A DNA stretch of 64,000 bases. It comes from CAZJHX01 sp964545715. Lineage in GTDB: Bacteria > Myxococcota_A > UBA9042 > GCA-2863065. Positions 27,101-35,137 of the stretch are shown piece by piece. The stretch spans positions 1 to 64,000 of the forward strand of contig CAZJHX010000008.1 in NCBI GenBank assembly GCA_964545715.1, written 5' to 3'. Within the stretch, counting starts at the first letter, position 1. Each line of letters starts with the position of its first letter. A program made the translations under genes and the position numbers. The notes under the pieces are model-generated. The model was not told the origin of the DNA. It ran no database searches and worked only from the letters and a program-made list of their open reading frames with translations.

Positions 27101-30100
27101 TCGGCGGTCAGCGCCTGCAGCGCCTCCTGTGCCTGCGTCAGCTCGTCGGAGATGGTCTGCGACGCACCCTGGGCGGCCGCCAGCGTGTCCTGCGTCGTCT
27201 GAAGCTCCGCCTGCGCCGCCTCCAGTGCGACGACCGACTCCGCCCGCTCGGCGGCTGCGGTGTCTGCATCGGCGCGTGCTGCGGTTGCGTCCGCGCGCGC
27301 TGCCTCTTCGTCGGCGCGTGCTGCGTCGGTCTCGGCTCGGGCGGCCTCCGCGTCTGCGCGTGCTGCGTCGGTCTCGGCCCGGGCCGCCTCGGCGTCTGCG
27401 CGTGCGGCCTCTGTGTTGCTCAGCGCCGCCTCGGCGTTGGCTCGATCGCCCGCTGCCTCCGCTTGCGCCGCATCCCGCTGCAGGACCGCCGCTTCGGCTT
27501 CAGCCTGTACCGCGGCCAGCTGCGCCGAGACGGTGTCGTTCTGCGCCGTCGCTTCGGCGAGCGCGGCCTGCGCGGCCGTCAGGTCCGCCTGGATAGCGTC
27601 GCGCACCGCACCGGCAGCCTCGACGTCAGCCTGCGCCGCTGCCTGCGCCGCGGCCAGATCGGCCTGCGCGGCTTCACGCGCGGCTTGTGTGGTGTGTGCG
27701 GCGGCCTCCAGCTCGGCGCGCATCACCTCGGTCTGGGCTTGCGCGGCCTCCAGCTCGGCCTGCGTTGCCTCACCCTGAGCCAGCGCGGCCTCCAGCTCGG
27801 CCTGCGTCGCCTCACCCTGAGCCAGCGCGGCCTCCAGCTCGGCCTGCGTTGCCTCAGCCTGGGCCTGTGCGGCCTGCAGCTCGGCCTCAGTCGCCTCGTT
27901 TTGAGCCCGCGCGGCCTGCAGCTCGGCTTGCACTGTCTCGCCCTGAGCGCCGGCGGCCTCCAGCTCGGCCCGCGTGGCCTCGACGCCCGCGATGGCGGCC
28001 TCGAGCTCGGCCCGCGCAACGTCACGGTCCGCCATAGCGGCTTCAGCATCCGTTCTGGCGGCGTCGCGCTGCGTCACCGCGTCATTCAGTTGCGCCTGGG
28101 TGCTGTCGCGCTCGGCTGTCGTCGCGGCCAATCGCTCCTGAGCTGCGTCGCGCTCCGTCGTCGCAGTCTCCAAGTCGGCCCGTGCTGCGTCGCGTTGCGC
28201 CGCTGCGGCCTCCAACTCGGCCTGTGCTGCGTCCCGCTCGGCCTGTGCTGCGTCCCGCTCGGCCGGCGCCGCCTCTTCGCCGGCCTGCGCCGCTTCACGC
28301 TCGGCCGCGGCCACCTCGACGTCCGCCTGCGCTGCTTCTCGCTCGGCCACCGCCGCCTCAGCGTCCGCACGCGCTGCTTCGCTCTGCGCCGCTGCGGCCT
28401 CCAACTCGGCACGCGCGGCATCCCGCTCGGCCACCGCTGCATCTCTAGCCTCTGCGTTGGCCGCCGACTCCGCCTGTAGCGCGTCGCGCTCGGCGATGAT
28501 GGCGTCGGCGTTGCTCAAGCCCGCGTCCCGCTCGGCGCGCAGCTGGGCCGCATCCTCGAGCGCGGTGTCCCGGGCGGCGCCGGCGGCGGTGGCTTCGCTC
28601 CGAGCGGCATCAAGCTGAGCCGCCAGGGCGTCCACCTCGGCCTGCGCAGCCTCTTGCTCGGCCGCGGACGCCTCCTGCCCGGCAGCGGCTGCCTCCGCGG
28701 CCGCGTGCTCGGCATCCCGATCGGCCGCCAGTGCCTCGAACTCTGACTGCGCCGCGTCGCGCTCAGCGGTGATGGAGGTCACCTGCTCCAGCAGGGCGTC
28801 GCGCTCGACCCGCAACGCGTTCTCGGCGGTGGTGTGCTCTTCAAGCGGCTCGAGGCTGGCGTCTCTCTGCACGGCCAGCATCTCGCGCTCGGCGTCCAGC
28901 GCCTCTTTCTCCGCCTTGGCGGTCGCCAGCAGGCCGCTGACCTCCTCCGTACTAGCAGTGACGGCCGACAGCTCCGCGACGGCGTTGTCGCGCTCAGAGA
29001 CCAGGCCCTCGCGCTCCATGCTCCAAGCCAGCTGAAGACGCTCCACCTCCTGCGCGTTGGCCTCGATCTCCGCGCGCAGCGCCGCTGTGTCGTCGGCGTG
29101 CGAGGTTGCGGTCTCGTCCAGCTGCTTCGTCAGTTGGTCGCGCGCATCGCGCGTGTCGCCGAGGTCGGCCAGCAGGGCCTCGTGCTCAGTGGTCTCGCGG
29201 TCCAGCTCCGCTTTCAGGGCGGCCAGCTCGGTCTCCACCTCGCCCGCCTTCGCGACGGCGTCCTCGCGCTGATCTCGGATCCGCACGACCTCGTCGGCGA
29301 GCGCCTCCATCTGGGCGTTGTGCTTGTCTGAGTCCTCGTGCGCGGTTTTGAGCTCGCGCTCGAGCTTTGCGATGTACGTCTCCGTGGTGCTGAGCTTCTG
29401 CTTCAGCTGATCCGCCGTGCTGTCCGACTCCACGGTCACCACGCGCAGGCGCATAGTGGTGTCGCCAAGCTCCTCCTGCGCGTCGAGCAGCGCCCGCTCA
29501 GCCGTCATCCGCTTGGCCTCGTGCTCGTCCAGGCGGTGTCGCAAGGAGTCGATCGACTCGCTCCGCGCGTCCAGCTCGGCCTGTGCGGCCGCCAGCTCCT
29601 CGGCGGCGTCCGTGGACTGTTGCGTCGCCTCGGCTGCGGCGGCCTCACTGGCGGCAAGCGCCTCCTGGACGGCAGCCAACTCCGCAGTCTGCGCCTCGAA
29701 CGCGGCGGTGGTGGCCTCGAACTCGGCCTGCGTCGCCTCGGCCGCGGCCTGCTGGGCGGCCTCTGCCTCGACATCCGCCTCGGTCGGCTGGTTGTCCTGT
29801 TGCTCTTGCTCCAGCCGGCTGACATCGGCTTGTAGTCGCTCGATCTCACCCGACATCAGGCTGAACTTCTCGCGCGCCGCACGAGTCTTGTCCCGCACGT
29901 TGGCCAGCGTCGTCCGGTATTCGTCGCGCGCCTTGTGGCTCTTCAGCGCGATGCGGTCGGCGGCCTGCCGCTCCTCCTCAGCGACGCGCAGCGCCTCTTC
30001 CAGCTCCGTAATGCGCGCCTCGTGCAGGGCCGCCACCTCGTCGTGGCTGCTGGCGGCCTTCTTCAGCGCGACGAACTCCTGCGCCTTCTGTCGCATGATC

Positions 30101-30963
30101 TCGTGGTCGTGCTTCAGGCTGTCCTTGGCGGCCCGCAGGTTCGTCTCGAGCTCCATCTCGGACGCTGCATGGTCGCGCACTTTGGTCGTGAGCATGTCGA
30201 TGCGCGCCTGCCGTGCGGACAGCTCCTGCTGCGCCTTGACGTAGGCATCGCGCAGCTCGTGGATGCGCTCGCGCTGCTTGGTGATCAGCTCCTGGTGCTC
30301 TTCTTCGTACTGGTGGATGCGCCGGTCGTGCTGGGCCACCGAGTGGTCGCGCGCGATCAGCTTTCGTCGCAGCTCGTTGGCTTCGTTTTGCAGCCGCTCG
30401 ATGATCTCCCAGAAGTCCTGCTCGACCAGCCGCTCTTCTTCCTCGGCGCGCACGATCGTGGGCTCCGGCGGCAGGGGCGGGGGGCCGGCGACGCCCGGCT
30501 CGGACTTCAGATCCACCGCGTCCGGGCTATATGGAATCTCCGGCGGCTCCGGGTTTGCCGTCTCGCTCAAAAAGCGGCGGAAGTGCTTATCGATGATCGC
30601 TGTCGTAAGCGGCTTGCGCACGTAGTAGTCGGCGCGTGTCGGCAGAAAGCGGTGCATGGCCAGCGCTTCCTGCCGCTCCCCGTCGCTCATCAGGACGACG
30701 GCGGTCTCGCTCAGCGAGTCGTCGCTCTTGATCCGGTTGCACGTGGCGATGCCGTGGGGAATGTCCGCGCTCAAAACGATCAGCGTCGGGCGGCGATCGA
30801 CGGCCACGCCATAGCTGGCGCGCGCACTCTGCACCGCGACGACCTCGCACCCATCGGGGGTCAGCGAGTCGTTCAGCAGCTCGTGAGAGGTAAGATCCTC
30901 ATCCACGACGAGAACAAGATCGGTTGCGCCAGACATTACACTCGAACGGATTGAGTCATTCAT
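24151..30963 (-). CDS. giant pseudo-receiver plus coiled-coil protein (FrzS/AglZ architecture)
   Basis: A 2270-residue cytoplasmic protein. Residues about 15-130 form a response-regulator receiver fold (LVLVVDEDLTSHELLNDSL, PTLIVLSADIPHG, TAVVLMSDG, ADYYVRKPLT). The usual phospho-Asp four residues before the proline of the beta-3 loop is Ser (SADIP), so it is probably a pseudo-receiver. A Pro/Glu linker (140-165) leads into about 2000 residues of nearly unbroken coiled coil rich in Ala, Glu, Gln and Arg. It includes internal repeats such as AELEAALAQGEATQ and ARADAEAARAETDA. The C-terminus is a short non-repetitive segment. Myxococcus FrzS and AglZ, polarity and gliding regulators, share this order but are much shorter. 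A second in-frame ATG is at 30936. There is no good Shine-Dalgarno at either start. Confidence 0.9.
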   Translation of the reverse strand: MNDSIRSSVMSGATDLVLVVDEDLTSHELLNDSLTPDGCEVVAVQSARASYGVAVDRRPTLIVLSADIPHGIATCNRIKSDDSLSETAVVLMSDGERQEALAMHRFLPTRADYYVRKPLTTAIIDKHFRRFLSETANPEPPEIPYSPDAVDLKSEPGVAGPPPLPPEPTIVRAEEEERLVEQDFWEIIERLQNEANELRRKLIARDHSVAQHDRRIHQYEEEHQELITKQRERIHELRDAYVKAQQELSARQARIDMLTTKVRDHAASEMELETNLRAAKDSLKHDHEIMRQKAQEFVALKKAASSHDEVAALHEARITELEEALRVAEEERQAADRIALKSHKARDEYRTTLANVRDKTRAAREKFSLMSGEIERLQADVSRLEQEQQDNQPTEADVEAEAAQQAAAEATQAEFEATTAAFEAQTAELAAVQEALAASEAAAAEATQQSTDAAEELAAAQAELDARSESIDSLRHRLDEHEAKRMTAERALLDAQEELGDTTMRLRVVTVESDSTADQLKQKLSTTETYIAKLERELKTAHEDSDKHNAQMEALADEVVRIRDQREDAVAKAGEVETELAALKAELDRETTEHEALLADLGDTRDARDQLTKQLDETATSHADDTAALRAEIEANAQEVERLQLAWSMEREGLVSERDNAVAELSAVTASTEEVSGLLATAKAEKEALDAEREMLAVQRDASLEPLEEHTTAENALRVERDALLEQVTSITAERDAAQSEFEALAADRDAEHAAAEAAAAGQEASAAEQEAAQAEVDALAAQLDAARSEATAAGAARDTALEDAAQLRAERDAGLSNADAIIAERDALQAESAANAEARDAAVAERDAARAELEAAAAQSEAARADAEAAVAEREAAQADVEVAAAEREAAQAGEEAAPAERDAAQAERDAAQAELEAAAAQRDAARADLETATTERDAAQERLAATTAERDSTQAQLNDAVTQRDAARTDAEAAMADRDVARAELEAAIAGVEATRAELEAAGAQGETVQAELQAARAQNEATEAELQAAQAQAEATQAELEAALAQGEATQAELEAALAQGEATQAELEAAQAQTEVMRAELEAAAHTTQAAREAAQADLAAAQAAAQADVEAAGAVRDAIQADLTAAQAALAEATAQNDTVSAQLAAVQAEAEAAVLQRDAAQAEAAGDRANAEAALSNTEAARADAEAARAETDAARADAEAARAETDAARADEEAARADATAARADADTAAAERAESVVALEAAQAELQTTQDTLAAAQGASQTISDELTQAQEALQALTAERDAATAEVERLTATRDESANLLEAAAQQLDETQAAIDAVTGERDAARAEISSTAAERDEAVESLTALATDLETLTGELESAATALEESAAERDTVQASLDEATEALAALQTDRDSARARLDTTVDDLTAAANAIDELAAARDALAAELAEKGTAAEAAAAAADEAHQALAAQNQELTAQLETGSARAAELETAVASLEAGAAEAEASRQELAAEAASTAAALEAARQELQTTAQALDTAREEIEVSSSQLDAEQLLREAAAEELEKNLASMTAERDAARAQSEEAAQQQQALQAELDAARGDAESAGSAAEVAAAERDAFQAELEAAVAQAQADQAELEAERDTLVADKQTLHAAAEELHADLQAATAQLDRATDAGEAERQAILAERDGLKEQQEKLVAERDKLVVDLQQTATAAEAAQLAATSAAAETETANEALQARTDELAAAQAAEAAQRAAAEQANEELAGVQAELESARSGEHDIAEVMAAQRTRSKQKLKEAQARATDLEAQLTQALAVVEKAHAMKAATDTAQMHAQADANETLSAAEAELAWARTEAEEIKSRAETAEALLGAAEERATAAEARAEEAAVMVAEATGRADAADKWIEEAKAQTDALKASTALAEKRADEAEAQTGQLQKLVASASDSSPAEIEALEASLHERSQDLEQTMAALSASQEEIALAAADRDALAEQVARLEKITEGGHQDAGLSDIITELEERLATARASEQAAIAANTEAQRQLDTLRANAETLRQTLREAEMDGVDAVKLEDALADAENEKASLRESLAAAQAIAEDAGRLRAALADAEQRAATADTLSAELEQARASTPPPTDDDQIAAMKAEHEEQVAMLEARTEQLMSDLELAIAAQAEGNGGGPVGLSGATVTPQMAELRAVVTKHQDQLEEDLKAWARVEVEVGKQINDLLRLAASVPALLSGDADIYSMLGNLKGMLNVGKESLERSKETVSTQAGQVEEISKSLES

Positions 30964-31040
30964 TTTAGACTATTCAACGGTCCGTTCGCATCAGCAAGTT
31001 AGTGCCGATTTTCTCCCTGCCACAATCACCACAAAGCTGA

Positions 31041-31826
31041 TCAGGAAAAGGAAAGTGCTGGCCCGTTAATCCACTGCCCGCCGTCGACGACCAGGATGGC
31101 CCCCGTCGTGTAGGCGCTGGCGTCCGACACCAGGAAGAGAACGGCGTCGGCGATCTCTTTAATAGAACCAAAGCGTTTCAGCGGGATCGCGTGGGTCATC
31201 TTGTCGCGCATGCCGCCGGGCGCGAGACGACTCATGCCCTCGGTGTCGTCGATGGGGCCGGGCGCCACGGCGTTGCAGCGGATCTTTGCGCCCGCCCACT
31301 CCACCGCCAGGTTGCGAGTGAGCGCGTCGATGCCGGCTTTAGCGCTGGCGGCGTGGATCTGCATCGGCGTCCCGCTGTACTGCAGCGTGGCGCTGATATT
31401 GATGATGCTGCCGCCCTGCTTGCCCAGCGCGGCAAAGGCGGCCTTGCAGGCGTTGAATGTGCCCTTGAGGTCGATGTCGACCACCGTGCCGAAGCCGTTG
31501 GCGCTCAGAGTTGCGGCCGGCGCCAGAAAGTTGCCGGCGGCGCTGTTGACCAGAATGTCCAACCGGCCCCAACGCTCGATGATCGCATCCACCACCGCCT
31601 TGAGGCTGTCGGGCTTGCGGACGTCTGCGGACATGGCCAGGCACTCGCCACCGGCGTCGGTGATGCGGCCCGCGATAGTGTCCAGCTTGCCCTGCTTGCG
31701 CCCGCAGATGGCCACCTTGGCGCCGTGCGCCGCAAAGTTCTCCACGATGCCGGCGCCGATGCCGGATCCCCCGCCGGTCACAAAGGCGACGCGCCCGGCG
31801 AGGATGTCGTCTTTGAAGACGCTCAC
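31041..31826 (-). CDS. SDR-family oxidoreductase, 2,4-dienoyl-CoA reductase-like
   Basis: A 261-residue short-chain dehydrogenase. The NAD(P) motif is TGGGSGIG, with NSAAGNF and SINISATLQY. The sequence FLAPAATLSANGFGTVVDIDLKG strongly resembles peroxisomal-type 2,4-dienoyl-CoA reductases. The classical YxxxK is replaced by AASAK (Lys kept, Tyr lost), as in that subfamily. It would remove double bases of unsaturated fatty acids during beta-oxidation. The GTG start overlaps the stop of the upstream selenoprotein gene (GTGA), so the two are translationally coupled, an unexpected pairing. Confidence 0.88.
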   Translation of the reverse strand: MSVFKDDILAGRVAFVTGGGSGIGAGIVENFAAHGAKVAICGRKQGKLDTIAGRITDAGGECLAMSADVRKPDSLKAVVDAIIERWGRLDILVNSAAGNFLAPAATLSANGFGTVVDIDLKGTFNACKAAFAALGKQGGSIINISATLQYSGTPMQIHAASAKAGIDALTRNLAVEWAGAKIRCNAVAPGPIDDTEGMSRLAPGGMRDKMTHAIPLKRFGSIKEIADAVLFLVSDASAYTTGAILVVDGGQWINGPALSFS

Positions 31827-33655
31827 TCGGCCAACAGCGCCTTGATCGTGTCCACCAACTCGCTCAGGGGCGGCTCCACGTTCAAGTAGATGTTGCGCAC
31901 GTCGCTCTTCTTGTCGACCAGGTAGGCCAGCGGAAACAGCGCCACGTCCTCGCCCACGCGGCTGTAGGCACCCAGAATCGAGTTGTCCCAGTCGATGACC
32001 ATCGGGAAGCCGATACCGGTGTCGGAGCGGGTCTTGTTGGCGAACGGCGCGTCGTCGCCGACGTGAATGCCCAGACCCTGGTAGCCCTGGGACGCGAGAG
32101 GAACGTGACAGCTTTCGTTGATTAGAGGCAACTCCTCTATGCAGGTCTGTCAGTAGGCGTTGAACAGCTTGAGGTGGACAACGGATTCGGTGTAGTCCGC
32201 CAGCCGGATGATGTGCCCGGCCACGATCGGCGTGATGAAGTCAGGCGCCTTCTCGCCGACCGCTGCGTTGGCCGGGTTGATCTGCATCTCGATGGTGACC
32301 TCGGCATAGTCGGGGTCGTTAGTAGAAAACGAGATCGTCTCGACGCGGGACTCGAGGCCCACGACCGAGATATCCAGGAAGGCGGTCTCGCCGGCCTCGA
32401 TAACCACGTCCGCGGTGTCCGACCAGGTGACTGTGTCGCTCGAGGTCTGGAAGCCCGTGATCGTCAGCTGCGCTCGGCCGGTGTTGTCGATGACCAGGCC
32501 TGCACCGCCTTTGCCCTCGAACTTCGCCAGCGTCTCGACCTTCAGCTTGCGAGCGCCCAGGCGCTCCTCCATCTGCAGCTCGGCGTTCATCGCGTCGGGG
32601 TGCGCCATCAGCTGCATGATGTGGTCGTTGCCGGCCACCTGGTACCCGCTGCCGTCCCAGGCGACCGACGTGGCGCGGCTGGGGCCGAACTCCTCCCGGC
32701 CGATGACGACCGGGTTGGCGACGTCGGAGATGTCGTACAGGCGCGCCATGGTCCAGTCGGCACTCATCGCCAGCCCGCCGTCGCCCACCGCGACCGACCA
32801 GGTCAGGCCCTCGGTGTACAGCTGGCCCAGCTCTTTGGGATCGCCGCTCACGTCGAGGATGACGATGCCGAAGCCGGCGATGCCGACCAGCGCCGTGGTG
32901 TCGTCGATCAGCGTGACGCTGCTGGTCATCGCCCACTCCAGCGGGGGGGCCAGCGTGGTGGCGCTGCCGGTGGCAGGGTCGATGACCGTGGTGCCGAAGT
33001 GTCCGTCTGCGACGATCAGCCGGCCGTCGGGCAGCACGGCGATGTCGCGTGCGTCGGTAGCGCCTGCGATGGCGGTCGGGGCTGCAGACATGTCGGCGGG
33101 CGCTTTGAGGACGCCGCCAACGCCCGTCGCCGCGTAGACGGTGTCGCCGGACAGTGCCAGCGCCAGCGGCCACGCCCCGTCCATAGAGGCGCTGACCTCC
33201 AGGCCGGCTATAGCGTGCCATTTGCCGTCCGTGGTGGCGGCAACCAGCGCGTCGCCGTCCGCCGCCAGCGTGATGCATGTGGCGCTGAGCTTGGCGTCGC
33301 CGCCGTTTTCGCCGAGCCAGGTTGCGTTGGCGCCGCTGCAGACCGCCACCCCGGAGTTGCCGATGGCGACGGAGCCGCCCGTACGGGTGTATCCGCCCAG
33401 CATCTGGACGCCGCTCATGGTGATGACGTCCGCGACTGCACCCGTGACGTCGCCGGTGTCGGTTGTGTCGCCGGTGTCGGTTGTGTCGCCGGTGTCGGTC
33501 GTGTCGCCGGTGTCGGTCGTGTCGCCGGTGTCGGTCGTGTCGCCGGTGCCGGTCGTGTCGCCGGTGCCGGTGTCGTCGCCGCCGCCGTCGCTCTTGATGG
33601 GGGTGGCCCCGCATCCCAATGCCGCGATCGCAACCCCTATCGCCAGCAGTTTCAT
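31823..33655 (-). CDS. lipoprotein with C-terminal selenocysteine redoxin domain (UxxC); in-frame TGA at 32150-32152
   Basis: I read 31823-33655 as one 610-residue gene. It has a lipoprotein signal MKLLAIGVAIAALGC with AAGG four bases before the ATG at 33655. A Thr/Asp/Gly repeat linker follows, then a beta-propeller-like region (residues about 85-390) and a beta-sandwich segment (IEAGETAFLDISVVGLESRVETISFSTNDPDY is DUF1573/HYDIN-like). A redoxin starts with VGEKAPDF. It runs to LKLFNAY, then TGA, then QTCIEELPLINESCHV..., the exact place of the CxxC motif, so TGA most likely encodes Sec502 (Y-U-Q-T-C). The same frame then continues without a break through the rest of the redoxin fold (FPMVIDWDNSILGAYS, FPLAYLVDKKSDVRNIYLNV) to a stop overlapping the SDR gene. 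A SECIS-like hairpin follows the TGA. Ordinary gene calling would split it at 32150. Confidence 0.85.
32123..32152 (-). promoter_or_regulatory. bacterial SECIS-like element after UGA codon
   Basis: On the minus strand the UGA (32152-32150) is followed 10 bases later by UAGAGG-AGUUG-CCUCUA (32139-32123), a perfect 6-bp stem with a 5-base loop. The loop begins 16 bases after the UGA and has G as its second base. Known bacterial SECIS elements have a loop 16-37 bases from the UGA with G among the first two loop bases. Confidence 0.75.
33447..33575. repeat. 18-bp tandem repeat inside selenoprotein linker
   Basis: About seven copies of an 18-bp unit (GTGTCGGTTGTGTCGCCG and close variants) encode the hexapeptide repeat DTGDTT just after the lipobox. 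The nearly identical copies could vary in number between strains, changing the linker length without shifting the frame. Confidence 0.7.
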
Positions 33656-33715
33656 CAACCTTGATACCATCTAGTTCCTCGCTCGTTTTGCGCCGCGGGA
33701 TGTTAGCATGCGCCG

Positions 33716-34321
33716 GTGTCCGAAAGCACCAACGAAGCCGTACTCCATGCTCTGAAAACCACGGGCATGCTCCCCATTACGTCCGTGAAGAACGGCGGGC
33801 CGTCCGTGGTCTCCATCGTAACCGGGGAGACCTTGCGCGGCAGTTGGTGGGGCCATGCGCAAGGGGGTGAGATCTGGCGCATTCTGGAGGCCTTGGACGA
33901 TGATCCGGACGTGTGCTGCCACAAGCTGGCCGGCGGCAAGGTGACGCTGGTGCATCGCTCTTTGTGGCCGGCGCTGTACCGGCTGGCGCTCGCCGCCGAC
34001 CGCACGCGCGGGCTGTCCGAGCTGGGGCGACAGCTGCTGGCGGCCGTTCAGAAGGCGCCTGTACGCCTGGATCGCTTCGAAACGCCGGACCGCAAGAAGC
34101 TCGGCAAAGCGGCCACGATATTGGAGCGGCGGCTGCTGGTGACGTCGGCTGCGGTGCACACGGAGACCGGCAAGCACGCGCGTGTGCTCGACACCTGGCA
34201 ACGCTGGAGCGATGCGGCGACCCGCGCGGCCGCCGACCAGCTGACCGCCTCGGGGGCATTTGAGCGGCTCAACGACGCCTGCCACGGCGTGCTGTTGCCC
34301 GAGATCGCGGTTGCGCAGTAA
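33716..34321 (+). CDS. hypothetical protein
   Basis: A 201-residue soluble protein without signal peptide, starting at a GTG. Notable segments are GGPSVVSIVTGETLRGSWWGHAQGGEIWRILEALDDDPDV and GGKVTLVHRSLWPALYRLAL, which look like a conserved domain of unknown function (Trp/Gly/His-rich SWWGHxxG motif). The C-terminal half is helical. The GTG is preceded by TAGCAT six bases upstream (a possible -10 of a leaderless mRNA) and no Shine-Dalgarno. It is divergent from the selenoprotein gene. I do not recognise a function. Confidence 0.7.
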   Translation: MSESTNEAVLHALKTTGMLPITSVKNGGPSVVSIVTGETLRGSWWGHAQGGEIWRILEALDDDPDVCCHKLAGGKVTLVHRSLWPALYRLALAADRTRGLSELGRQLLAAVQKAPVRLDRFETPDRKKLGKAATILERRLLVTSAAVHTETGKHARVLDTWQRWSDAATRAAADQLTASGAFERLNDACHGVLLPEIAVAQ

Positions 34322-34333
34322 GGTCGCAGCGCA

Positions 34334-35137
34334 ATGGGCCTCTTCTTCATCACCCCCGGTCGGATCAAGGCCCCCGAGTTCATGCTTCGGCCGGACGCGC
34401 GCAGCCTGAAGTCGCTGCTGATCCCCACAACTGTGGCGGTTTTGGAGGGGCCGGACGGTGACGTGACGCTGGTCGATGCCGGGTTCTCGCAGGCCGAGAT
34501 GGAGGATCCGCTGGGCACGCTGGGGCCGCTGCACGCTGCGATCAACACCATCGAGGCCACCATGGCGGACAGCGCGGTGGCCCAGCTGGCGCGGCGTGAG
34601 ATCACCGCCGATCGGGTGACGACGATCGTGGCCACCCATCTGCATCTGGACCACGTTGGGGCGTACGTGGACTTCCCCAACGCCGAGTTGGTTGCGCCCG
34701 CGGCGGAGTTTGCCAGCGCGCGGGAGCGAGGCACGCTGGCGGGTTACGTACACACCAACTCAATTCTGCGTACTGGGCGGGCGCGGCCGTTCTTGTTCTC
34801 GGGCGATCGAGCGCACGGCTTTCCGCGCCATCATGACCTCTTCGGCGACGGTCGCGTGGTGCTGTTGGATGCGCGCGGACACACGGCGGGCAGCGTGGCC
34901 GTGTTGCTGACGGATGCCGACAGCGGCCGGACGGTGCTGATGGCGGGCGATGCGGCCTACACCGGCGCGGAGTATCGGCTGGCGCGGATGAGCCGGCTGA
35001 TGAAGGCCGTCGGCTTTGACCACGAGCGCATTCGCGCGACCTGGGGCGCTCTATACGACTTTGAGTTGAACAACCCGGAGATCACCGTGGTGCCGTCCCA
35101 TGATCCCGAGGTGTTCGAGGGGCTGCGCCATGCGTGA
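34334..35137 (+). CDS. metallo-beta-lactamase-fold hydrolase
   Basis: A 267-residue MBL-fold protein. The metal-binding motif THLHLDHVGA (HxHxDH, residues 102-107) is intact. Later ligands are plausible in DARGHTAGSV, MAGDAAY and the C-terminal VVPSHDPEVF. The general form (LVDAGF..., TGHTxGS) is closest to N-acyl-homoserine-lactonase or other small-molecule hydrolase branches of the family. Substrate unknown. It overlaps the start of the downstream transporter gene by eight bases. Confidence 0.88.
   Translation: MGLFFITPGRIKAPEFMLRPDARSLKSLLIPTTVAVLEGPDGDVTLVDAGFSQAEMEDPLGTLGPLHAAINTIEATMADSAVAQLARREITADRVTTIVATHLHLDHVGAYVDFPNAELVAPAAEFASARERGTLAGYVHTNSILRTGRARPFLFSGDRAHGFPRHHDLFGDGRVVLLDARGHTAGSVAVLLTDADSGRTVLMAGDAAYTGAEYRLARMSRLMKAVGFDHERIRATWGALYDFELNNPEITVVPSHDPEVFEGLRHA

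Noticed and set aside
25120..28479. Long plus-strand ORFs opposite the giant coiled-coil gene
   Set aside because: They are complements of Ala/Glu repeats and give Leu/Arg/Gly-rich sequences with no domains.
33447..33575. CRISPR-like array
   Set aside because: The repeats are contiguous 18-mers without spacers and lie in frame inside a coding region.
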